22,195 bases of DNA. Origin: Stramenopiles sp. TOSAG23-3. Lineage: Eukaryota; Sar. This document shows, piece after piece, positions 13,142-21,935 of the stretch. Where the stretch lies: positions 3,283 to 25,477 of the forward strand of contig LT642288.1 in assembly GCA_900128585.1 (NCBI GenBank). The letters run 5' to 3'. A program made the translations under genes and the position numbers. Within the stretch, counting starts at the first letter, position 1. Each line of letters opens with the position of its first letter. Under the pieces are notes generated by a model. The model saw only the letters and a program-made list of their open reading frames with translations, had not been told where the DNA came from and did no database searches.

Positions 13142-14938
13142 TTATCTACTGATCACTGCCACTCTCGCTTCCCCTTCCACGTCCTCGTTACTGCTATCCC
13201 ATTCGTCCTCTTCATCTTCGGACGAAGATTCCATCGGGTAATCGATTTCATACTTTCGCACGTACTCTTCATCCCCCAAGTCTTCCAGTTCAAATTTGAC
13301 AAGCTTGATGTACTGCCGTCTGCCAAAGCGCTGCATAAAACCGTAGAACATGTCACTGTCTATCCACGCCGATTCCGATTTGGTCGCTCGCATGAGCTCT
13401 TGACGAAACTTTTCGGTTCGATCTGCAGCAGCGCCCTTCAGTGTTTCGATCGTGTTCGAAATTTCCGACTCGTGCCCGTCCTCGTTGATTGCTTGGACCG
13501 TTAAATCTGTGTATTCAATGTCCGACACTAGGCCTTCCACGTTGTGGGAAAGGGTTGGGCTGCCAGTCAGGATCGTAATCGTTTGCTCAGACTCTTCTGG
13601 TCTACCCCCGAACCCAGCCCCAGCAACTTCCTCAACCATTACGCACTTGTAACTGATTTTGTATTCCTTTATTGGGGAGCCACCCGTTCGCAATGGGGCG
13701 CACCAAAACAGCGTGCAAGATGTGACAAGCGGGGGCTTATGCCTCAAGAACAGCGGGGGAGAGGGCTTGCTTCCAACTTTCAAAGACACGGTCTCGATAA
13801 CATTGCTGGGCTCGCCCCACCCCACATCGTTTCGTGCCCGAACAGAAAAGTTCACATACTCTGCACCTGCCTTGAGATGCTCCAGGTTGAATCCAAAACT
13901 TGGCACGGGCGTTTTGTGGCACCATCGTGCGCAAAGCACGGGTTGCTGCTTGATATAATGACGGATAATTTTCTTCCCTACCACTTCTTTCTCGCAGTAG
14001 CTGTACTGTATTTCGTACTCAAAAATGGGAAGACCACCGTTAAACAACGGCGGTTCCCAAGACAAGGGGACCGACCAAGACGTGCTGTTGCCACAAACTT
14101 GAAAATTTTGCGGGGACTGCGGCGCTTCGTAGCTTGGCACAATCCTTTGGCGCTCCGCTTCGCGCGCCTGACACTTTCGAGTGTGCTCTGCGATCCTTTC
14201 GGACATGACTGGTCGTTCACATATGCTGCAGGGAGTCGTTTTGAAAGGTTTTAGCACGCCCACAAAGTTTTCTTCCTTAATGGCAACTGCCAACTGACTC
14301 GTCTCTCTCCCATTCTCTTTCGCTCGTTCGTCGCACTTTTTTTTATGCGTTTTGTACCTGTATTTTAAAACGCGCTGCTTGCATACTGGGCAGTTCACAA
14401 AAGGGGATACTTCTGTCTTCTCAATATCATCCGCCAGTTCCTTCGATGCTGATTTAATGTCTGCTTCTTTATTTATTTCTTGCCTTAACTTTTTAATTCT
14501 ATGCGTCAATTCGTCGAGGCCCCGCAGTTTGTCATGCATTTTCCCGATTGTATTTTTGTAACCCGTCTCCATTTCGCGCAGCTTCTCTTCGGACTCCCAG
14601 GTTTTGCAAGAGGCCGTCATGATCAGCCCCAAACTTTTCTGCTGATTCAATATTTCTTCCGCCTCTTTCCGTTCCTTTCTCCACGCTGCTTTTCGTGCTA
14701 CTTGCATCCGATGATGACGTTTCTTAATCATTTCCTTTTCATGGAAAATTTTAGCTTCCATTTCGGCCTTTCTTTCCGCAAACCGTTTCCGCATTCGTTT
14801 GTTTAATTTTGCTGCCCGCCAATGGTCGAATTCACCAACACGCTTGGCATTGTCCAATGCGTCCAATGTCGCGCTAATTTTATTCGATTCTTCGTCTGTT
14901 TCCGCCAATGCAACTTCATCTGACGCCGTCGAAGACAT
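13142..14938 (-). CDS. coiled-coil, C2HC zinc-finger and fibronectin-III protein
   Basis: Encodes 598 residues. Residues 20-175 are highly charged helix or coiled coil. Two small zinc fingers of the C-x2-C-x11-H-x3/5-C kind follow: C183/C186/H198/C202 and C237/C240/H252/C256, like the C2HC fingers of ZNF474-type proteins. Two fibronectin type III domains lie about 271-385 (LSWEPPLFNGGLPIFEYEI, then VRARNDVGWGEPSN) and 391-500 (LFWCAPLRTGGSPIKEYKI, then VQAINEDGHESEIS). The tail is acidic. There is no signal peptide or membrane segment, so the FN3 domains are intracellular, as in several cytoskeletal and axonemal proteins. I do not know a named family with this exact layout. It converges on the EF-hand gene; function is unassigned. 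Confidence 0.85.
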   Translation of the reverse strand: MSSTASDEVALAETDEESNKISATLDALDNAKRVGEFDHWRAAKLNKRMRKRFAERKAEMEAKIFHEKEMIKKRHHRMQVARKAAWRKERKEAEEILNQQKSLGLIMTASCKTWESEEKLREMETGYKNTIGKMHDKLRGLDELTHRIKKLRQEINKEADIKSASKELADDIEKTEVSPFVNCPVCKQRVLKYRYKTHKKKCDERAKENGRETSQLAVAIKEENFVGVLKPFKTTPCSICERPVMSERIAEHTRKCQAREAERQRIVPSYEAPQSPQNFQVCGNSTSWSVPLSWEPPLFNGGLPIFEYEIQYSYCEKEVVGKKIIRHYIKQQPVLCARWCHKTPVPSFGFNLEHLKAGAEYVNFSVRARNDVGWGEPSNVIETVSLKVGSKPSPPLFLRHKPPLVTSCTLFWCAPLRTGGSPIKEYKISYKCVMVEEVAGAGFGGRPEESEQTITILTGSPTLSHNVEGLVSDIEYTDLTVQAINEDGHESEISNTIETLKGAAADRTEKFRQELMRATKSESAWIDSDMFYGFMQRFGRRQYIKLVKFELEDLGDEEYVRKYEIDYPMESSSEDEEDEWDSSNEDVEGEARVAVISR

Positions 14939-15637
14939 CGCAGGGCTCTATCTCTAAATGCTGGATTGGAACGCTCAAGGAAAGAAAATACTCTTGGCAT
15001 AGCCCGGAAAGCAATGAAATGAATTTTGTCGAAGAACAACTAACAATCTGATTTCGTTACATTCCTGCCTTGTTTATCTGAATGTATGCTCGTACCGGTA
15101 CATGATTATGTATTTTTTCTCCTTCTTTTTAAAAATATTTTGTTATTTATTTGCAATATCTCGTCGTACCATACAGGAGTCGTCTATTATAATATTTTGC
15201 AGCAGCTATATTTTATATTTAATGAACACAGCACTTAGAATAAGAGTGGTAACTAATGGTCCCATTAAAGTAGTGATATTAAATAGTGTTTCCTGAGGAA
15301 TCTTAATTCTTAATGCACTTATAATAAAATAAAAAAAACATGAGAATTTGCTTTTTTGAGAATAACGGCAAACTTCAAACTTCGTTAGTAGCCAGCAATT
15401 AAAAACGTTACAACAAAATTCATATTTTTTAATGCACCACACAGCGTTAGAAAAAAGGAAGAGGACGATGCTAAAAATTTACAAGGGGAGAGAAAATGCA
15501 TGGCATGATCATTTTTGAGCAGTCAATTATTTAAATCTTAAAAAATGGTCGTTGGGACCAGCTCGTATTTAGGTAAATTATATGCAATACTTAAATTTTG
15601 CCGGAAACACGGAGAGCGTGTTTGAAAAGAGAGTCGT
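14939..15637. other. intergenic region between FN3 and dynein p28 genes
   Basis: The promoter of the leftward FN3 gene should be here. The perfect palindrome GTACCGGTAC lies at 15092-15101, AGTCGTCTAT at 15178-15187, and the short inverted repeat TAATGG-TC-CCATTA at 15254-15267. The rest is AT-rich. No coding or structural RNA was recognised. Confidence 0.45.
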
Positions 15638-16336
15638 CTACTGCTGCGTTTTCAAGAACTCGCTCAACTGTGCATTCTGCCTTTGAATAAAGTCCCTCTC
15701 TTTTAGCTGTTGATCTAATGCGTCCTGGGTTTTCCCAGTCTCCCTACTTTCCACAACTTTAGTTTTATCCTGTAAATCCAACGAGAGCCCTTTCAGCCGG
15801 TCGCGCTGTTTTTCTAACTCTTTTACCCTAACCTGCAAATCTTCCACGGTGGTTTCTGCTTCGACTGCTTTTCTTGTCCCAAACGCGACAGCATTTAAAT
15901 ATAGAGTTTGGTACGCCGAAAGGCCCATTCTGATTTCATCACGAATGCGGAGCAACACAAGACCTCTTTCTGGCATTTCCAAGGTAATTTGACGCAAGAG
16001 TTCATCAAAGCACTGGGAGTACAGGTCTTCCCGCACTGGGCAAATCCCGTAATTGCGTGCCTGGCGTTTGGACAAGGCGTTGTCCAGGTTATCCTGCAAC
16101 TCGAACACGTCGTCCCTAGTAGACTTGATGTTCGAGCAGAACTGTTTCCACGTATTACCGCTTTCATCTTCCAACGATAGCGGCGGCAACAGTGTATTTA
16201 AAACGTCGTTTGTATGCACCCCTCCGTTCAGGGCAGCTTCTTTTGCCAACACGGCCTTTGCACCCATACCCGCCCCCTCCCCGTCACCTGTGTTGACCAA
16301 GAGAGGTTCGTCCCTCTTCACAAGCCCACCTTCCAT
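15638..16336 (-). CDS. DNALI1: axonemal inner-arm dynein light chain p28 (DNALI1)
   Basis: Encodes 232 residues from the first in-frame ATG at 16336 (AGAATGG). The start is supported because GGLVKRDEPLLV matches the conserved SLVKYDNPVLV opening of p28/DNALI1. The family core is very clear: LNTLLPPLSLEDESGNTWKQ, then SKRQARNYGICPVREDLYSQ, CFDELLRQITLEMPERGLVL and LRIRDEIRMGLSAYQTLY, followed by a coiled coil (about 160-230). p28 light chains associate with actin in the light-chain complex of single-headed inner dynein arms in Chlamydomonas, and are needed for normal flagellar beat. Length is near the usual 250-260. This gene is the strongest evidence that the organism builds a motile flagellum with inner dynein arms. 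Confidence 0.95.
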   Translation of the reverse strand: MEGGLVKRDEPLLVNTGDGEGAGMGAKAVLAKEAALNGGVHTNDVLNTLLPPLSLEDESGNTWKQFCSNIKSTRDDVFELQDNLDNALSKRQARNYGICPVREDLYSQCFDELLRQITLEMPERGLVLLRIRDEIRMGLSAYQTLYLNAVAFGTRKAVEAETTVEDLQVRVKELEKQRDRLKGLSLDLQDKTKVVESRETGKTQDALDQQLKERDFIQRQNAQLSEFLKTQQ

Positions 16337-17426
16337 TCTTCCTGTGACCAATTTACACTTCTGACAAAACTTTACAAATCAAACGTGCAAGAACGCCTGT
16401 TTGTTTGTTTTTTAATGACGAAGATTGTCTTTCCAAATGATGCAGTAATTCCCGTGGTATTTCTTTCTTTCAGTAAAGTATTATTAGGACTATGCATGCT
16501 AAATTGAGAAGAAAGCGTTACCTCTCCTCGCTTCTTCTTTTTTCACGACAACACTTTTCTGCTTTTCTTCTTCTTCTTCTTCCTTTTTGTGTGTTGTTGT
16601 TGTGTGTTTATTATTGTTGTATACGAGAATAAATAAAAAAAAAGACTTCATCATCATCATCCTCCTTTTATTAAAAAACATGAACACAGTATAAGAATGG
16701 AAAACGGCAGTTATACCGTGTGACCGACCGCCAACAAAAAAGGAAAAAGGAACGAAGGAAGTTCTGAAATCTCAAATCGAAAAAATGAAAAATCTGAAGA
16801 AATAGGTATATAAATATATTCTAAATAGTACGTAAATACAAATACAAACACAGCTTCAACAAGAAAAAGAAAAGACAGCTGTGGAGATGTATGTGGAGAG
16901 AGAGTAGCGATACCTCCTTCTGTTAGGACGACCAACTATTATAATAAGTACGAATAATAGTATTCTCACATGCAAAACACTACATCCACCACAACTTGAA
17001 ACCTCAACTCCTGGACTTGAAGAAGAAGGGAGGAAGAAAGAGCCCAGAAGAAGAAGACGAAGGAAATTAATCAGCAAGCAGAACAGCTGTTGTGCTGCCT
17101 GCCGCACAATGTACAATATAATATAGAGATACCTGGTACTACCTACCAGAAATTCTACTACAACAACAAAAAATAATAATAAGAGAAAATAATATTATTT
17201 TTTATATTATAATAACGCACCATCATCGACAAGGAACGCACGGAAAAAAAAAGATGAATAAAGAAACAAAACGCCCATCGATATTTCATGCTGGATATTT
17301 TTGGAAGTAGACGAAACAATAAGCAGCTTTCATCTATTTTACTAACGGAGTCGTGTATTTTTGCCTGGCGATTACTTTTTACACTCTACGGTTTTGGTTC
17401 ATTCATTTCCTGCTGCTGCAGAAAAA
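16337..17426. other. divergent promoter region of p28 and DGAT2-like genes
   Basis: About 1.1 kb with no convincing gene. It contains TTC/TTCTT repeats (about 16555-16582), GAAGAAG repeats (about 17018-17062), a TATATAAATA string (16807-16816) too far from either start to assign, and a long T/A-rich body. An ATG at 17288 opens a 65-codon frame that overlaps the DGAT2 start in another frame. CTGCTGCAG ends at 17420, just before the AAAAAATGG start, and looks like a splice acceptor, so a leader intron is possible. Confidence 0.45.
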
Positions 17427-19022
17427 ATGGTTGGAAAGGAGAATGCGGACGACTCAGGGTCGCAGCCGGAAAACCAGTGGGCTGAAAAAGTGAACAGGCC
17501 GAAGCTCATTGCGAAAGATGTAAATCGCACTTGTCAACGGTGGGGCCTGCTGTTCCCCATTTGCATTGCTCTTTTAATGGGGTACTCTTATCTGAGGGTT
17601 ATCGAGCATTTGCCTGAGGAAAGCCCCGAGTTGCACGTATTTTTGGAGATGCTCGCCGCGCTGTGGACGCACGTGCTTTGGTTCTGTAGCGTTGTGTACC
17701 CCATTCTCACGGTCTTCCTGTACTGCAAAAATATTGGGCGTGAATGGCTGATTCCAACGGCAACGGCACAGGCCTGCGCTGTATTTTTGTGCTGGAACAC
17801 GCATTTGGTGTCGTACACTACGTTCAACTGCGTGTTCGCGGCGTCTGGGAACTTTTCGTCGTATTCGGGCATTCTCAGCGAGTATTTTCTCTTTGTTGTG
17901 TTCGTTCCGTCCCCCACGTGCGTCTTGACGGCGACCGGCAAACACCTGGCACGACGGTACGGCAACCGGTGCTACAAGAGAGACGAGAAGATCGACACGG
18001 CCGTTATGTCATTTCTCTTCACATTTCCCCTGGCGGTGGGATACCTGGTGCACCGGTACTATTTTGCCATCGAACGAATGCCCTCCATTGCTGCCAACAC
18101 GCTCCTGTGGTGGACATACTTTTTCTCAACGTACCCCGGCTCTCCGCAAGACAACGGGTCTCGGCAGAGAACTGTTATGATAAATGGGTGGAGAAGAGTG
18201 TGGAACCTTGCGCAAGGTTACCTTTCGTTAAAGGTAATTTTAGACGACGAAGAGGCCAGGCTAAAGGGCAACGGGAAATCTGCGACCCCTGCCGATATCA
18301 TCGGCTACGATCCGGAGGGTAAAGAAAACGGCTGCCTTTTTGGGTTTCACCCCCACGGGATCATCCCGTACACAGCCGGCCTCATGTACCTTCATCCTCG
18401 CTTTCAAGAGCTATTGCCGGGCGTGCTGCCGCATTACATGACAGATAGTTTTATTCATAGCGTCCCTGGTATTCGAGACGGTTCCCAGATGCTCGGGGCG
18501 CGAGAAGTCTCAAGGGCCAATGTAAAGGATGCGCTATCCTCAGGCTTGTGCACGATGATTGTTCCCGGGGGGCAAGTGGAAATCTTCACAACGAAGTCGT
18601 ACGGGAAAAACGTAATTCTTACCCGCAAGCACAAAGGGTTCATTCGCATGGCGATCCAGTACGGTGCCTCTCTCGTGCCGATACTGTCGATGGGAGAGTG
18701 GATATTGATGGACAATGTCGAGCTTTCGTTCCTGCAGAAGTGGTCCCGGGCCTTCCTCGGCTTTCCCGTCCCCTTCATTCCCTACGGGGCGTTCATAGCA
18801 ATCCCCCGGCGTTGTCCCATCACTATCATCATTGGAAAGCCCATCAAGCTTCCAAAGCCCAAGTCCGCGGACTTTGTCCCGTCCCAGAAAGAGGTCGAAA
18901 AAGTCCACGAGCAATATTTTAATCAGCTGCGCGACATGTTTGAACGAAACAAAGTTGCCTGCGGATTTCCTCGCCATTCCCTGGTTTTTGACGATGAAAT
19001 TACGGATAAAAAGCAGAAGTAA
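17427..19022 (+). CDS. DGAT2: DGAT2-type acyl-CoA:diacylglycerol acyltransferase
   Basis: Encodes 531 residues from the first in-frame ATG (AAAATGG). The C-terminal half carries the DAGAT/LPLAT signature: FGFHPHGIIP with HPHG at 308-311 (catalytic His), TDSFIHSVPGIRD, VPGGQVE (379-385), and RKHKGFIRMA followed by GASLVPI (400-418). The N-terminal 235 residues hold several hydrophobic segments (about 40-58, 72-100, 108-130, 150-170, 195-212, 222-236), more than the two of animal DGAT2. The last four residues are KKQK, a dilysine-type ER retrieval signal. The expected reaction is diacylglycerol + acyl-CoA to triacylglycerol in the ER; a monoacylglycerol or wax-ester specificity cannot be ruled out within this family. 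Confidence 0.9.
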   Translation: MVGKENADDSGSQPENQWAEKVNRPKLIAKDVNRTCQRWGLLFPICIALLMGYSYLRVIEHLPEESPELHVFLEMLAALWTHVLWFCSVVYPILTVFLYCKNIGREWLIPTATAQACAVFLCWNTHLVSYTTFNCVFAASGNFSSYSGILSEYFLFVVFVPSPTCVLTATGKHLARRYGNRCYKRDEKIDTAVMSFLFTFPLAVGYLVHRYYFAIERMPSIAANTLLWWTYFFSTYPGSPQDNGSRQRTVMINGWRRVWNLAQGYLSLKVILDDEEARLKGNGKSATPADIIGYDPEGKENGCLFGFHPHGIIPYTAGLMYLHPRFQELLPGVLPHYMTDSFIHSVPGIRDGSQMLGAREVSRANVKDALSSGLCTMIVPGGQVEIFTTKSYGKNVILTRKHKGFIRMAIQYGASLVPILSMGEWILMDNVELSFLQKWSRAFLGFPVPFIPYGAFIAIPRRCPITIIIGKPIKLPKPKSADFVPSQKEVEKVHEQYFNQLRDMFERNKVACGFPRHSLVFDDEITDKKQK

Positions 19023-19781
19023 AATATCTTCAAAAATTAGATAGATAAAAAATATATATTTTTTTCTTCTTATTTTTTTCTTGTTCTTCTTCTTCCTCCT
19101 CCAAAAAAGAGAAGAAGCTAGCATAAACACAGCATCAAAATAAAACCTTCATCCTTTTTTTTTTTCCTTCTTCTTCTCCTCCATCCAATAATAAAAAATA
19201 AAAAAAAAGAAGGTAATAAAATAGTCGTCTAACATAACTAGTCGTCTATGTATTATTTTGGCATCTTCTTCTTTTCTTCCTATTTAAAAACTGAAAAAAT
19301 CGTACTTGTAATATTAACCTATATAAATGCGTAGAGTGAAAATAAACTAAACCAATCTTTGTGAAATAAAAAAACACTTCTGTGCTAATTCTATGTAAAT
19401 AGTTAAAAATCACCCTATGGTGTGTTCCTGTACTGATATTTCCTTTTTTTAGGAGGTGTGATGGTGTGATAAATCAACTTTGCACCGATCGATTGTGAAA
19501 AAAGTACAGGTACAATAATAAAAATATCTCTTTCTTTTATTTAGTAGGAATTTAGTAGTCGTCTATAATCTCTTCTTCTCTCTTTTTGTAAGTTTATATT
19601 TCTAATCTATATATTCGTATTTAAATATTGATGGGACGGTTAGAGAAATGGAAGAAAACCGTTTTCATTGTATTTGTGGTTTAATTTTCTCCTTCTTCTT
19701 CAATTCACCGTTTTAAAACAAAGGGTTTTATTTGTTGTCGCGTACGGTTTATACACAACACACATACTAGTATTTTTTGTT
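19023..19781. other. intergenic region with repeated TAGTCGTCTA motif
   Basis: 3' flank of the DGAT2-like gene and 5' flank of the redox fusion. TAGTCGTCTA-type sites lie at 19222-19231, 19239-19248 and 19556-19565. TTC/CTT microsatellites sit near 19060-19100 and 19150-19185. The downstream frame is open back to about 19668 but without an ATG before 19782. No RNA or small gene was recognised. Confidence 0.45.
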
Positions 19782-21935
19782 ATGGCAGCTGCAGCAGCGG
19801 CGGCAGCTATGGCTCGGCAGGAAGCATCGAAGCTTTCAATATCGGAGCTTAAGGAAAAGCTTAGGGCAGGAAACGTTGACACTTCTGGGTGTTTTGAAAA
19901 GACTGATCTAATTAATCTCTACGTGAGAACGGTCGGGAGGACAAAGTTCGAGCCGGAAGTGAACAACCGGCCACGCGCACGACCGCCGCCGCAGCAGCCG
20001 CCTCGGGCAAGTCCGAATCAGCCGCGCCGCCCAATGTACGACGAGTACTACAACTCACGGTCTTCCTCCAGGTTACCGTCGTTTTCGTGGCAAAACGCCC
20101 TTATGGTCGTGTTTCTGGCCATGTATGTATACAAGAACTACTTTCAAGCGGGCGCGGACTCGGAGTTTGGCGAAGTCGAGTACGACGGGAAAGGCAGTTC
20201 GGCGTACACGGACGGAGTCGTCATGGAGGTAGGCACACACGATCATTTCAAACAAATACTGCAACAGCACAAGGACGACACTGGCCTTCCGGTCGTTGTC
20301 GACTTTTTCAGTCACAGCTGCGGGCCTTGCCGCATGATCGCACCAGCGTACAAGCGGTTGGCCCACGAGATGAAGGGGGAGGCCGTTTTTTTAAAGATCG
20401 ACGTGAACCGCAACTATGAGACGAGCCGTGCTTGCTTCATCTCGTCGATGCCCACCTTTCAGTTTTACTTGAATGGGAAGAAGCGCGGGGAGTTCTCCGG
20501 GGCAAACTCCCACGAGCTGCAGCGCCGTAGTCGTCAACTCGCCGACGAAGCAAAGCAGATTGGGGTGTACGTCGACAAAGAAGTGACCAAGGAGTCGCTG
20601 GAAAAATTTTACAAGGACGCCGGGGACGAGAGCAAGGCAGAGACTAGCGGCGCGCTGGCGGAGAAGTATAGCAAGAAGACGGCAAAGCTCATGCGCATGC
20701 TGAAAAAGAAGTACGGCAAGCAGCCCGAAGTCACGGGCCGCGCGCAGGGCGAGCCGACCGCCACGAGCGTCGACGCCGATGACATCGACGGCGGGTTCGA
20801 GGGCGACACGATGGAGCCTCGGATGTCCGGAAATACCGCTTCGGTGAAGGGCGTCCGATTTGACATCACCGCGATTCCGCAAAGGATGCTCATGGACGAG
20901 GTTGCACGTCGAAGAGAGGAGCGGGAAGCGGACGAAGAGACCTTGTTCAGCGCCCTAACGATTTTGAAACCAGTGGAACGAGTGATCATCGTAGGGGGGG
21001 GCCCCGCGGGACTTTCAGCGGCCGTGTACGCGTCCCGCGCCGGCCTTGAACCGGTAGTGATCGCACCGTCGTTTGGCGGCCAGCTCTTGGGAAAGGGTGT
21101 CGATGTTGAGAACTACCCGGGCGTCGTCGGGCACGACGCTACTGGCCGGGGCCTTGTCCAGATGATGCGGCGCCAGGCCCATCGGTTCGGGACGCGACTG
21201 GTGAACGAAGCTGTGGTTGGTCTGAAGCGCTCAGGAAGAAAGGGAAACTTTGAGCTGATTTTGAACGACACAAAGCGCTCCTCGGTCTTTGGCGAAAGCG
21301 TGGTCATCGCGACTGGAGCGAGTAGCCGCTGGTTGGGCGTGAAGGGAGAGTTCGAGCTTCGAGGCACGGGTGTTTCCTCGTGCGCGACCTGCGATGGGTT
21401 TTTGTACCTCGGCCAGCCTGTAGTGGTTGTCGGTGGGGGCGACACTGCCATGGAGGATGCCCTGGTGCTCGCCCGTACCAGTTCCAAGGTAACCATCGTG
21501 CACCGCCGGGATGATTTTCACCGCGCATCTTTCGTTTTGTCCGAAAAGGTTAAGAAGAACAGCAAGATCAACATACTGTGGAACTCAGTGGTGAAAGAGT
21601 TTGTCAGTGAAGTCCAAGCGGAATCTGGGAAGAACGTGTTGACAAAGGTCCGCATTGAAACTACATCTGGTGGGGACGGTGGCACAGTAGTGGCAGGGGG
21701 AGTGGACTGCAAAGGGGCTTTCGTTGCAATTGGCCACGACCCGAATACCAAATTTTTGAAGGATCTATTGGAAATGGACAGCAACGGGTATTTGGAAACG
21801 CATGGCACGAAAACCTCTGTCGAAGGCATTTTTGCCGCTGGCGACGTTGCCGATCACGTGTATCGCCAGGCAATCACATCGGCTGGCAGTGGCGCGATGG
21901 CGGCACTGGATGTTGAGAAGTATTTAAGTGCCTGA
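19782..21935 (+). CDS. membrane-anchored thioredoxin-thioredoxin reductase fusion
   Basis: Encodes 717 residues from the first in-frame ATG (GTTATGG), which opens with eight alanines. Residues 17-50 resemble a SAP/MANF-like helix pair (SISELKEKLRAGNVDTSGCF). A Pro/Arg-rich stretch is followed by a hydrophobic segment at about 103-120, a probable anchor. A thioredoxin domain spans about 145-260 with active site C180-G-P-C183 and the cis-Pro motif SMPTF. A charged linker follows (265-395). A low-molecular-weight NADPH thioredoxin reductase spans about 398-717: FAD motif GGGPAG (405-410), redox CATC (534-537), NADPH motifs GGGDTA (551-556) and HRRDDFHRA (574-582), and FAAGDV (684-689). It should pass electrons NADPH-FAD-CATC-CGPC within one chain. 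Plant NTRC has the reverse order (NTR then Trx). No targeting signal can be read with certainty. Confidence 0.9.
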   Translation: MAAAAAAAAMARQEASKLSISELKEKLRAGNVDTSGCFEKTDLINLYVRTVGRTKFEPEVNNRPRARPPPQQPPRASPNQPRRPMYDEYYNSRSSSRLPSFSWQNALMVVFLAMYVYKNYFQAGADSEFGEVEYDGKGSSAYTDGVVMEVGTHDHFKQILQQHKDDTGLPVVVDFFSHSCGPCRMIAPAYKRLAHEMKGEAVFLKIDVNRNYETSRACFISSMPTFQFYLNGKKRGEFSGANSHELQRRSRQLADEAKQIGVYVDKEVTKESLEKFYKDAGDESKAETSGALAEKYSKKTAKLMRMLKKKYGKQPEVTGRAQGEPTATSVDADDIDGGFEGDTMEPRMSGNTASVKGVRFDITAIPQRMLMDEVARRREEREADEETLFSALTILKPVERVIIVGGGPAGLSAAVYASRAGLEPVVIAPSFGGQLLGKGVDVENYPGVVGHDATGRGLVQMMRRQAHRFGTRLVNEAVVGLKRSGRKGNFELILNDTKRSSVFGESVVIATGASSRWLGVKGEFELRGTGVSSCATCDGFLYLGQPVVVVGGGDTAMEDALVLARTSSKVTIVHRRDDFHRASFVLSEKVKKNSKINILWNSVVKEFVSEVQAESGKNVLTKVRIETTSGGDGGTVVAGGVDCKGAFVAIGHDPNTKFLKDLLEMDSNGYLETHGTKTSVEGIFAAGDVADHVYRQAITSAGSGAMAALDVEKYLSA

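Noticed and set aside
15826-15840. CCCTAACCTG telomere-like string
   Set aside because: It lies within the p28 coding sequence and is explained by the encoded residues.
16415-16507. Small + strand frame MTKIVFPNDAVIPV... of 30 codons
   Set aside because: Too short, in the p28 upstream region, no family resemblance; chance is adequate.
16807-16816. TATATAAATA as a TATA box
   Set aside because: It is over 450 bp from either flanking start codon in very AT-rich DNA, where such strings are expected by chance.
19668-19781. Signal-peptide-like extension of the redox fusion (hydrophobic codons before the ATG)
   Set aside because: The frame there starts only with TTG and the hydrophobic residues come from T-rich intergenic DNA; unless an upstream exon supplies a start, it is untranslated.
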